Below, piece after piece: positions 1 through 6,822 of a stretch of 16,741 nucleotides of DNA. How positions within the stretch are numbered: position 1 is the stretch's first letter; every line of letters starts with the position of its first letter. The notes beneath the pieces are model-generated. The model had not been told where the DNA came from, ran no database searches, and was given only the letters and a program-made list of their open reading frames with translations. This stretch comes from Deltaproteobacteria bacterium. Lineage in GTDB: Bacteria > Desulfobacterota > DSM-4660 > Desulfatiglandales > B25-G16. Position numbers and translations under genes: made by a program. Location of the stretch: assembly GCA_018400255.1 (NCBI GenBank), contig JAGYMO010000319.1:1-16741 (forward strand), written 5' to 3'.

Positions 1-1512
1 AACATTGGGTAAGGTTGAGGCATAGTCAACTACAGAAGGAACATCCACTACGGACCCAATATTTGCGCCACAACGGCATACAAAGACGCCTATCCTTACT
101 TCCTCGTTAGAGACATCCCGTTCCGGCGGGTAAACCCTTTTTTGGGCAAGCTTCCCTCGTCGGTGGTCAAGGAGCTCGCCGCAAAGAGCTTCAGCTCCAC
201 TAGCACTTAGAACAGATTCGGGGATATCTAAAGGACCCTGGGAGGAACCACTAATAAAAATGCCCGGGCGAGAGGATTCAATAGGGTTGATGGGGTTTGT
301 TTTACAGAACCCGTGAGAATCGAGTTCAATGCCAAATTTTTCTGCTAACACTTCGTGATCAGCAGGTGGGTTCAATCCCACGGATAAAACTACCAGGTCA
401 AATTCCTCCTCCTTTACTCCCGCATCTGTAGTAGAGTACCGTATGCTTATGTTTTTGGTTTCAGGATCCTCTTTTCCTATTGATACGTAGCTCCTTATGA
501 ATCTAACCCCTGGAAGTTCCTCTGCCCTCTGGTAGAATCTCTCGAAGTCTTTACCCCAGGACCGGATATCGTTATGAAATATGGTACATTCAGCCTCGGC
601 GTCATGTTCTTTCGTCAACATAACCTGCTTTTGCGTATACGTGCAGCACACGGCAGAACAATAGCTGTTGCCGCCAGGAATAATCTGTCGTGAACCGACA
701 CACTGAATCCAGGCTATTTTATGCGGATGATTTTTATCGGAAGCACGCAGTATCTCACCTTTGTATGGTCCGGTAGCAGATAGTATTCGTTCGTAGTCTA
801 GGCTGGTTACTACGTTCTGAAGCGTTCCGTAACCATAGTCACCCCTCACCTTGGGGTCATATGGTTCATAGCCTGGAGAGAGAAGTATCGCCCCTACTTT
901 TAATTGCAATTTCTCTGGCATTTGATTGAGGTCTATGGCATTATTATCACATACCGCTTCGCAAATGCCGCATTTCTTTTCTTTAATGTAAAGGCAGGCT
1001 TCAGGGTCTATGTAACTGATAAGCGGATATGCTTGAGAAAAGTATATATGGACAGCTTTACTTGGAGATATATTTTGATTAAAAGGGTCGGGTGCATTGA
1101 CCGGGCAGTAATCTGTACATGTCGCACAGCCTGTGCATTTTTCCTCAATAATGTATCGCGGCTTTTTAATCAGGGTTACCTTGAAATCCCCTGCTTCCCC
1201 CTCTACACTATCAACTTCTGTTAAGGTAAGGACCTCTATATTGGGATGCAGGCCAACACTGGCCAGCTTGGGCGATAGTATTCAAGTGGAGCACTCGTTG
1301 GTAGGGAAGGTCTTATCAAGCTGAGCCATGTGGCCCCCAATAGTGGGTGATTTGTCAATAAGATAAACCTTAAATCCAGCAGCGGCAAGATCCAGAGAGG
1401 CTTGAATACCGCTGATACCGCCACCGACAACCATAACATCTCCAAAAGTACTGCTTCCGAAAGTTTTTGAAAGCAGTAGAATTTTTTCTTCTAGCGATAA
1501 CTCATTTCCCAC
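1..1512 (-). CDS. bamE: BamE-like HdrA flavoprotein, selenoprotein, partial
   Basis: FAD- and Fe-S-containing HdrA-like subunit, expected to route or bifurcate electrons for class II benzoyl-CoA reductase. Seen over 504 codons: an FAD-binding glycine motif (residues 26-54, VVGGGISG), the HdrA stretch MAQLDKTFPTNECST, TGA as codon 77, then ILSPKL. Ferredoxin-type cysteines follow at C126-C129-C132-C136 and in KCGIC, then the HdrA signatures CVGSR and YCSAVCC, and VCRCGANIGSVVD near the edge. I checked every codon from 1281 to 1 and found no other stop. HdrA relatives usually have Cys in CSxCILSPK, so the TGA most likely encodes selenocysteine (U77, close to C74). The start is GTG at 1510-1512 with GAGGT nine bases upstream; ATG at 1503-1505 is an alternative. 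It lies 59 nt after bamD. The C-terminus is beyond the left edge. Alternative: another HdrA paralogue; the bamBCD context favours bamE. Confidence 0.87.
1246..1269 (-). promoter_or_regulatory. Candidate bacterial SECIS hairpin in bamE
   Basis: In the bamE mRNA, GGCC (1261-1264) pairs with GGCC (1251-1254) around a six-base loop AGUGUU (1255-1260). The stem continues below a U-U mismatch with C-G and G-C pairs and, past an A-A mismatch, an A-U pair. The loop starts 22 nt after the UGA and has G at its second position followed by U. Known bacterial SECIS elements have a small apical loop with an early G about 16-37 nt after the UGA, so geometry and sequence fit. It would recruit SelB with Sec-tRNA. 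The stem is short; it has not been folded by software. Confidence 0.7.
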
Positions 1513-1571
1513 GTTCTGCTACCTCATTAGATTTCTTAGCAGGCTATATAAAGGGTATTCTTTATGCCTTG

Positions 1572-2723
1572 CTAAATTACTTCTTGGATAATTTCCGTTA
1601 TATCCTTTATCTCTAAAATGTTTTCATACTCCATGTTGACTCTGCTATCCTCAAAATTTGTGATGCAATAAGGGCAGCAGGTAGCCAGTACTTCAGCTCC
1701 GATACCCTTGGCCTGTTCTAATCTAAGATCAGAAAATCTCTCTTCCCTTGGGGTTTCCATCCAGATTCTACCCCCTCCTCCTCCGCAGCAGAGGCTCTTT
1801 TCCCGTGAGTCAGGCATCTCATCCAGCTCTATGCCGGGTATCCTTTTCAAGACCTCTCGGGGCTCTTCGTAGATGTTGTTATGCCGGCCCAGGTAACAGG
1901 GGTCATGATACGTAATATTTTTCTTAAAATCCTTAGCGAATTTGAGCCTTCTCCCATCAATGAGTTCGAATAGATACTGGGAAATATGTATAACCTCAAA
2001 ATTTACCATGAACTCTGGGTACTCGTTTTTGAAGGTATGGTAACAATGAGGAGAGGAGACAAGGATTTTCTTTACCCCATTATCGATAAATGTTTTGATG
2101 TTTTCCTTGGCCAAGCGTTTGAATAGTTCCTCATCGCCTGTCTTGCGTATACTTTCCCCGCAACAGCTCTCTTTTTCTCCTAATATCCCGAAATCAACGC
2201 CTGCCTTGGTAAGTATAGTGGCTGTGGCCCTGGCCACTCTTTTCATTCGCGGGTCATAGCTCGGGTAGCAACCGGGAAAATAGAGTACCTCCATTCCTTC
2301 GGTAAAGGCCTTTACCGGTAGACCTTCTATCCACTGTCCCCTGTTTTTTCGTTCTTCACCAAAGGGGTTACCTTGAGCAACAAGGCCTGCGTTTATGGTA
2401 CGAATAGGCTTGACAGCCGCAGGAAAGACGCCATATTCCGTGGCAATCCTGCGTAATGCTATGCCAATTTCTATCTGCTTTACGCCTCTCGGGCACTCCT
2501 CAGGGCATCTTCCGCAGCTTGTACAACGCCACATATCCTCACTTTCTATCTCCGTCAAGCCGAATGTAGCCTCTCGGATAATCTTGCGTATGGAAAAGGT
2601 TCGAACCCTATTCCAGGGGCAGACCGTATCACATAGTCCACATTGATAGCATAAGCTGAAGGCCTCTCCGCCGCTTTCCTTTATTATGTCTATAATCTCT
2701 TTGTAAGGAGCTACAGTTTCCAT
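1572..2723 (-). CDS. bamD: BamD-like heterodisulfide-reductase-type Fe-S subunit
   Basis: Electron-transfer subunit (383 aa) of the HdrD/GlpC type, predicted to link the HdrA-like BamE with the BamB/BamC core. The N-terminus has two CxxCxxCxxxC ferredoxin motifs (C25-C28-C31-C35P and C67-C70-C73-C77P). The rest holds two cysteine-rich CCG domains, seen as FPGCYPSYD with ESCCGES, and DPCYLGRHN with LCCGGGGG, followed by a late CCPYC. In HdrB-type proteins such domains hold non-cubane clusters. No membrane helix is visible, which suits a soluble complex. Start ATG 2721-2723 has AAGGA about ten bases upstream. bamC ends 33 nt before it and bamE begins 59 nt after it, so it sits in the operon. 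A GlpC/LldE-like oxidoreductase would look similar in isolation; the bamB neighbour decides the call. Confidence 0.82.
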   Translation of the reverse strand: METVAPYKEIIDIIKESGGEAFSLCYQCGLCDTVCPWNRVRTFSIRKIIREATFGLTEIESEDMWRCTSCGRCPEECPRGVKQIEIGIALRRIATEYGVFPAAVKPIRTINAGLVAQGNPFGEERKNRGQWIEGLPVKAFTEGMEVLYFPGCYPSYDPRMKRVARATATILTKAGVDFGILGEKESCCGESIRKTGDEELFKRLAKENIKTFIDNGVKKILVSSPHCYHTFKNEYPEFMVNFEVIHISQYLFELIDGRRLKFAKDFKKNITYHDPCYLGRHNNIYEEPREVLKRIPGIELDEMPDSREKSLCCGGGGGRIWMETPREERFSDLRLEQAKGIGAEVLATCCPYCITNFEDSRVNMEYENILEIKDITEIIQEVI

Positions 2724-2756
2724 TGCTCTTTAGTCCTTTTCTTACACCTTGATGAT

Positions 2757-3290
2757 TTATTCCCTTTTTGATATTCGGGTAACAGCATCGACTACCTTTT
2801 CCAGCCCGTGCGTATCTATGAGTGATCTTACTCCGTATTCCAAGTCATCCAGCATTTCCGGTTCTTCCCCTTCCTCTTCCCTTTCCTCAAAGGTCAGGGC
2901 ATCATTCAGGCACCACTTGACACACCAGGGTTCGTCCAAGGCACCGTTGTCCAGGTTATCGCAGAGATCACACCTCAAGGGGAGACCGCTATCAGGATCT
3001 TTAAAAAGATCCCTGGATGGGCAAGAAGCCCTACAAAAGCCACATTCCTCATATTTCTTATCATTTAGCGTTATAGTGTATCTGGCGTTACACTCGGCTG
3101 AGGTATACTCGCCACCCATTACCGGCAGGTAGATGTCGTTTAGCTGATCGTAACTTACCCGAATACGAGATCTCTCCGGGTTTGTACTGCTGTATTTAGG
3201 ACTAGCGTGAAAGGCGGAACAGGCTACCTCACATGCTCGGCAACCCATGCATTTGTCGGCATTGATATTTATTACGGTGATCTTCCTCAT
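2757..3290 (-). CDS. bamC: BamC-like ferredoxin subunit
   Basis: Small Fe-S protein (177 aa), the expected partner of the tungsten subunit BamB in class II benzoyl-CoA reductase, passing electrons to its cluster. Twelve cysteines are visible: C14-C17-C20-C24 (CMGCRACEVAC), C67, C83-C86-C90, C107-C110 and C123-C127. This is enough for three [4Fe-4S] clusters in the DMSO-reductase B-subunit/HybA-like arrangement. An acidic linker (residues about 133-145, rich in Glu) precedes a C-terminal helical tail. There is no Tat or Sec signal, so it is cytoplasmic. Its ATG overlaps the bamB stop as ATGA (3287-3290), evidence for translational coupling and a tight 1:1 partnership. By sequence alone it could be the ferredoxin partner of any AOR-family enzyme; bamB specifies it. 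Confidence 0.82.
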   Translation of the reverse strand: MRKITVININADKCMGCRACEVACSAFHASPKYSSTNPERSRIRVSYDQLNDIYLPVMGGEYTSAECNARYTITLNDKKYEECGFCRASCPSRDLFKDPDSGLPLRCDLCDNLDNGALDEPWCVKWCLNDALTFEEREEEGEEPEMLDDLEYGVRSLIDTHGLEKVVDAVTRISKRE

Positions 3291-5323
3291 TTTTCAGAAC
3301 CTCCCCCTGAAGATGTTTCTAAAGCGCCTTCAGTTTTTCCATCGCCTAGAATCCCGCTTTCCTTTAAATCCTTGGCCACATAATCAAGGCCAAGTCTATC
3401 CAGGGTTTCTTCGGTTGGGATACCATCGCTATTCCAACCCTTGAACTTGTAATATTCATCCTTCAGTTTAGCTTCATAGTCAGGGAATCTCCTCTTCCAA
3501 TGATCAACAGGAGGTTCATCATCCTTCCTTCTCACACCTCTTCTCACATTTATAGCTCTCAGCAGAGTTCTGTTCCTATTGGCTATTTCCCACAGTTCCT
3601 CTTCACTGATATCTATGCCGGTCCCTAATGAAACCATACGGGCTATATTGTGTATGTGATAGGGAGGCTTGATGAGGAATGAAGACATGCCGGCACAGAT
3701 GCCGGTTGCATCGTCAATATAATGCATAATTTCCTGCCATTCAACCAGGTCACAGACCAGGTCAGGGGGGGGATAATATGGAAATACTTTATCTTCATCT
3801 CCCCATTCCATCATGAATTGTTTGAACCTTTCTTCCTTGCCAGTGGGAATCTGTATCCAGTTAGTTACGAATTCTTCTCTCAAATCTTTAGGGAGTGGCA
3901 CTTGAGGAATCTGTCCTTCAATCTGTGTAATGTTTGCCTTCTCGCCGGTGCCGTACAACAGATAATAAATAGGGTTCAGCATACCTAGTTTAATAACCAT
4001 TTGTTCATGCTTTTTGGTAGTATTATGATCATATTCCTCTGCCCCTTTGCCGATCTGACGAGCTGCCCAATAGACACCATTGGCTAAGACATCTCCGATT
4101 CCCTCCCGGTGGGCAATTTTTTTAACTAGCCAGAAAAACCTCTCCTCATCGCTGCCATCTGGAGCCCTTGGGGGAAAACCGGGCATATCCTTGTCAGTCA
4201 GAATACCGTTTTCATAGAGTTCTACTGCGAATGCCATAACCTGAGGGTTTGTGTACCCGTCCATTCCATATTCTTGGGCTTGCCCAGCGATTTTATAACC
4301 GAACTCCAGATCATTCGACATAGCACCCATCACATACGTGAGCTTTGAATAGCATTTCATCATATATGTCGGGGTTCCGAGACCGGGGTAAGAAATGAGC
4401 GCACCACATTCATTCGGGCAGTTGTAACAGCTTATGAGGCGTATTATTGCTTTATCCTGAATATTGTTCCACTGTTCTTCTACCTCCTTGGTCCAAAAAC
4501 CTTTTCTCCGTGTGCGAGCATGCCCCCAGGAGAAGCTCGTTGTATGCCATTCCTCATCACGTAGTGCCATCTCCTGTGGTGAACCAACCCCAGCCAGAAT
4601 GGCGGGCACGCCTTTAATCGGATTTTCCCATCGGAAGTTTCTGTATTGCAGCACTTCGTTGCAAAGGTTCATAAATTCCTCCGGGTGCGCGACGTTGATG
4701 TCCTTCTTGCCCCGGACAACTATAGCCTTTAGTCCTTTGTCTCCCATAACTGCACCTACTCCAAGTCGACTTGCACTAGACCTGCCATGCTCAATGGAGG
4801 AATAGAAGACCTTGTTCTCGCCGGCAAGTCCAATGGCTGCGACTTGCACTTTCGGATCCTTCAACTCCTTTTTAATAAGCTCTGTGACTTCGAGTGGCCC
4901 CTTGCCACGCAGGTGAGAGGCATCCCGTATTTCCACTTTGTCGCCATTTATCCAGAGATAAACCAGATCAGGTGATTTGCCGCGAATGATTAATTTATCA
5001 TAGCCCGCAAATTTTAGCTCTGGCGCCCAGAATCCGCCCATCATTGAAAAGGCCATCAATCCTGTTTGTGGGGAAAATGTGGAAACAATGGTACGATTGG
5101 CACTCGGGGCTGGTGTACCGCACAAGATGCCAGTGCCGAATATGAGCAGGTTATCAGGGGAAAAAGGCTCGGTTTCAGAGGGAACCCTATCCCATAATAT
5201 CTTGGCGTTAGTACCCAGACCACCCAAGAAAAGTTCAGTTAACCTTGGGTCGGTAGGGATCTTGTCAAAGCTTCCTCGGGTTAGGTCTATTTCTAGATTA
5301 TACCCTGTCTCTGCATACCTCAT
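3287..5323 (-). CDS. bamB: BamB, tungsten subunit of class II benzoyl-CoA reductase
   Basis: AOR-family tungstopterin protein (678 aa; the Geobacter BamB I recall is about 650). Class II enzymes reduce benzoyl-CoA to cyclohexa-1,5-diene-1-carbonyl-CoA without ATP. The whole length reads like BamB: N-terminal MRYAETGYNLEIDLTRG, GGFWAPELKFAGYDK, and ISCYNCPNECG with C299-C302-C306, completed by C543 in GICAGMSSF for the [4Fe-4S] cluster. C324 in YMMKCYSK aligns with the Cys tungsten ligand of BamB, and H260 in EEWHT with the active-site His. These assignments come from memory of the Geobacter protein and were not aligned. Start ATG 5321-5323 has AAAGG upstream. It is the first gene of the operon. 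bamA and other ring-cleavage genes are not in the window, so a substituted or polycyclic aroyl-CoA substrate remains possible. Confidence 0.9.
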   Translation of the reverse strand: MRYAETGYNLEIDLTRGSFDKIPTDPRLTELFLGGLGTNAKILWDRVPSETEPFSPDNLLIFGTGILCGTPAPSANRTIVSTFSPQTGLMAFSMMGGFWAPELKFAGYDKLIIRGKSPDLVYLWINGDKVEIRDASHLRGKGPLEVTELIKKELKDPKVQVAAIGLAGENKVFYSSIEHGRSSASRLGVGAVMGDKGLKAIVVRGKKDINVAHPEEFMNLCNEVLQYRNFRWENPIKGVPAILAGVGSPQEMALRDEEWHTTSFSWGHARTRRKGFWTKEVEEQWNNIQDKAIIRLISCYNCPNECGALISYPGLGTPTYMMKCYSKLTYVMGAMSNDLEFGYKIAGQAQEYGMDGYTNPQVMAFAVELYENGILTDKDMPGFPPRAPDGSDEERFFWLVKKIAHREGIGDVLANGVYWAARQIGKGAEEYDHNTTKKHEQMVIKLGMLNPIYYLLYGTGEKANITQIEGQIPQVPLPKDLREEFVTNWIQIPTGKEERFKQFMMEWGDEDKVFPYYPPPDLVCDLVEWQEIMHYIDDATGICAGMSSFLIKPPYHIHNIARMVSLGTGIDISEEELWEIANRNRTLLRAINVRRGVRRKDDEPPVDHWKRRFPDYEAKLKDEYYKFKGWNSDGIPTEETLDRLGLDYVAKDLKESGILGDGKTEGALETSSGGGSEK

Positions 5324-5653
5324 TTTTTTACCTTTTTTTAAATTTCATACTTATTTGATATCATCTTTGAATAATGTAATTTCTTTGGGGTTTACGTTAA
5401 AGCCTTGTCGCTGGTTATTGAAGGTTGAATTTGCCTTGCATGATGTAGGTATAACCTCGTCAAAGTCCCCTGTCGGGGATTCAGATGCTTAAGTCTATAA
5501 TAGAGAATTAAAAAGACTGTTTTTTCCTTTTATTTCTCACATAAACTTAGAAGGCCCTCTGGTGAAGTCGAATGGCTTCCGAAATAAAGCATATCAATCA
5601 AATCCGGCTTAGCAACCATATATACCATCAATCATTTTTTTTATTGATAAAGA
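5324..5653. other. Intergenic leader between bamB and the GNAT gene
   Basis: No gene seen in 330 bp. It must hold the bamB promoter on the minus strand and the end of the GNAT transcript. Visible structure: an inverted repeat TCCCC-TGTC-GGGGA at 5466-5479, about 145 bp upstream of the bamB start, and a shorter one AGGT-ATA-ACCT at 5447-5457. Both could be operators. No convincing -35/-10 pair or sigma-54 (-24/-12) site for bamB was found; TTTAAC-17-TACATT on the minus strand is the best weak candidate. Confidence 0.5.
5466..5479. repeat. GC-rich inverted repeat upstream of bamB
   Basis: TCCCC, spacer TGTC, GGGGA: perfect five-base arms in otherwise AT-rich DNA, upstream of bamB. It may be a regulator-binding site or a short RNA hairpin; as a terminator for the GNAT gene it lacks a following U run on the minus strand. 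Confidence 0.35.
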
Positions 5654-5664
5654 TTAATCAATAA
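5641..5664. repeat. AT-rich hairpin over the GNAT stop codon
   Basis: TTATTGAT (5641-5648) and ATCAATAA (5657-5664) are perfect eight-base arms around an eight-base loop that contains the GNAT stop codon. It could mark the end of the transcript, but on the minus strand it is followed by A residues, not U, so it is not a standard intrinsic terminator. Confidence 0.35.
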
Positions 5665-6091
5665 TTTTCTTTAGGTTAATAAATTCACACCTGTCAAAGC
5701 CGAGAGACTTAAAAAAAGATAATAGGTCAACGGAATCCCACCTGACTGATGTGAAGATATTCTTTATATCCATTTTCATAAGTTCATCAAAGACCTCTTT
5801 GGCCATTCTTTTTCCGATTCCGCTTCCCATGTATTTCGGGTCAACGCCAAAAAGGCCAATCCACGCGCTTTTTTCTAAGCCAAATCCACCGTAGAGTATA
5901 TAGGCGACAATAAATCCTATACCCTTGCCATTAAGCTCTGCAAAAAAGCTAATTTCGTCCTTCTTTTTAACCTCTTCTTTTGTAATTGGTTTATAATCCA
6001 ATGTGACAGAATCTTTTGTTATAGACTTTAAGATCCGATTAATATCATCAGCGTCATTTTCCTTTAACCTTCTTATAATGAAATTTTCCAA
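5654..6091 (-). CDS. GNAT-family N-acetyltransferase
   Basis: Predicted acetyl-CoA-dependent N-acetyltransferase (145 aa, one GNAT domain); substrate unknown. Seen: an N-terminal IIRRLKENDADDINRIL strand-helix typical of the fold, the central strand SAWIGLFGVDP, motif A with the pyrophosphate loop YMGSGIGKRM (residues 87-96), and the C-terminal LSFFKSLGFDRCEF, which matches the usual FYxxxGF motif B. The start is TTG at 6089-6091 with AGGGGG eight bases upstream; I see no better start. A DUF2080-type small gene lies only 26 nt upstream on the same strand, so the two are probably cotranscribed. A housekeeping enzyme (RimI-like), resistance enzyme or toxin-type acetyltransferase cannot be distinguished from sequence alone. 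Confidence 0.8.
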   Translation of the reverse strand: MENFIIRRLKENDADDINRILKSITKDSVTLDYKPITKEEVKKKDEISFFAELNGKGIGFIVAYILYGGFGLEKSAWIGLFGVDPKYMGSGIGKRMAKEVFDELMKMDIKNIFTSVRWDSVDLLSFFKSLGFDRCEFINLKKIID

Positions 6092-6117
6092 GCCTAAATC
6101 CCCCTTACCTTTACTAA

Positions 6118-6294
6118 CTAATCTATTCTTATTATCTTAACATTTTTACCAACCCAATCTGGGGGGAGATATACCCGGCCACTATTTCCACTTAATTTAA
6201 CCTCTTTTTGAAGCATCTCTTCGCCATAAATCTCGAATTTCACTTTTTTTACCTTCTTTTCTTTCCGGGCATAATTTTTTATTTCGTTTTTCAT
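6118..6294 (-). CDS. DUF2080-type small protein (transposon-associated family)
   Basis: A 58-residue gene, easily missed because of its length. The protein is basic at the N-terminus (MKNEIKNYARKEKKVKK), then has VKFEIYGEEMLQKEV, the hallmark GNSGRVYLPPDWVGK (residues 36-50), and ends VKIIRID. This matches my memory of DUF2080, small proteins labelled putative transposon-encoded in archaea and anaerobic bacteria. The SGRVYLP core resembles AbrB/MazE swapped-hairpin DNA-binding proteins, so a DNA-binding role is plausible, though inferred. Start ATG 6292-6294 has no clear Shine-Dalgarno. No transposase lies beside it; the next gene, 26 nt downstream, is the GNAT enzyme. It could be a stray mobile-element remnant or the regulatory half of a gene pair. 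Confidence 0.8.
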   Translation of the reverse strand: MKNEIKNYARKEKKVKKVKFEIYGEEMLQKEVKLSGNSGRVYLPPDWVGKNVKIIRID

Positions 6295-6560
6295 CTATAA
6301 TAAAAAATAATAAGTATTAACAACAATATATGTAACTTGTTTTAATAAATATGAACACATAAGTGTGATAAAATAAGTAATTTATGGCTATAATTTAGCT
6401 ACAATGTAACTACACTTTCTACTTATATTGGACCAAAATTATATTGTCAATAGAAAAATTATCAATATTTTTTCACTATAAACGAAAGCTGAATACATAT
6501 TTTGACATTATTGATTGTTTTAAGAATTTTAATTTTTACTGTTCGCACGGTTATTTTGAC

Positions 6561-6590
6561 TTGACTTAGAAACCGAGAAAGGAATATATA
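6561..6590 (+). promoter_or_regulatory. Candidate distal sigma-70 promoter
   Basis: TTGACT (6561-6566), 18-base spacer, TATATA (6585-6590), with an overlapping TATAAT at 6587-6592. It would start RNA about 225 nt before the thiolase ATG. AT-rich context raises the chance of a false match. Confidence 0.35.
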
Positions 6591-6667
6591 ATAATGGATT
6601 TTATGAATAATACAGGTATTGTCTAACTTAAGAAATTGAAGCAATATTTTAGGCTTTTCTATAAGTA

Positions 6668-6684
6668 CTTTGCGCACTGCAAAG
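6668..6684. promoter_or_regulatory. Inverted repeat, possible operator
   Basis: CTTTGC-GCACT-GCAAAG: perfect six-base arms with a five-base spacer, the most GC-rich patch in this AT-rich stretch. It lies between the two candidate promoters and so is well placed for a repressor of the acyl-CoA operon. Binding is inference. Confidence 0.35.
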
Positions 6685-6736
6685 GCAGTCTTTTTCATCG
6701 AAACCCTAAATTAATCCTAATAGGCATTTTTATAAG

Positions 6737-6764
6737 TTGACCAATACCTTTTAAGATTCATAAT
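6737..6764 (+). promoter_or_regulatory. Candidate proximal sigma-70 promoter of the thiolase-mutase operon
   Basis: TTGACC (6737-6742), 16-base spacer, CATAAT (6759-6764), each one or two bases from consensus. Predicted RNA start is near 6771, giving a leader of about 50 nt before AAGGAG and the ATG at 6823. It is better placed than the distal match. Confidence 0.45.
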
Positions 6765-6822
6765 AGAATTGTAGACTAAAAATTTTAGGTAGTTTAATTT
6801 TTTTAAATAAGGAGATATTTGC

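Larger units (their letters stand above)
6295..6822. other. AT-rich divergent intergenic region
   Basis: 528 bp that are clearly more AT-rich than the flanking genes. It separates the minus-strand DUF2080/GNAT pair from the plus-strand thiolase operon. It holds two candidate plus-strand promoters and one inverted repeat, listed separately. Related copies of TNTCAATA occur at about 6446-6470. I see no convincing coding sequence: the longest minus-strand frame (6462-6698) has low-complexity composition and no family resemblance. Confidence 0.55.

Noticed and set aside
904..1324. Plus-strand open frames inside bamE
   Set aside because: They are antisense to well-conserved HdrA sequence and show no family resemblance.
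1282..1512. A truncated 76-residue flavoprotein fragment or pseudogene
   Set aside because: Only one stop occurs, it is TGA at a conserved Cys position, the downstream frame is fully open and HdrA-like, and a SECIS-like hairpin follows. Selenocysteine explains all of this better than decay.
5500..5540. Plus-strand intrinsic terminator (AGTCT and AGACT arms followed by a T run)
   Set aside because: No plus-strand gene ends upstream of it, the arms are only five bases with a long AT-rich loop, and it does not work in the minus orientation of the flanking genes.
6462..6698. A 78-residue minus-strand frame in the AT-rich spacer
   Set aside because: Composition is mostly Ile, Lys and Val as expected of random AT-rich DNA; no domain resemblance, and it overlaps candidate control elements of the plus-strand operon.
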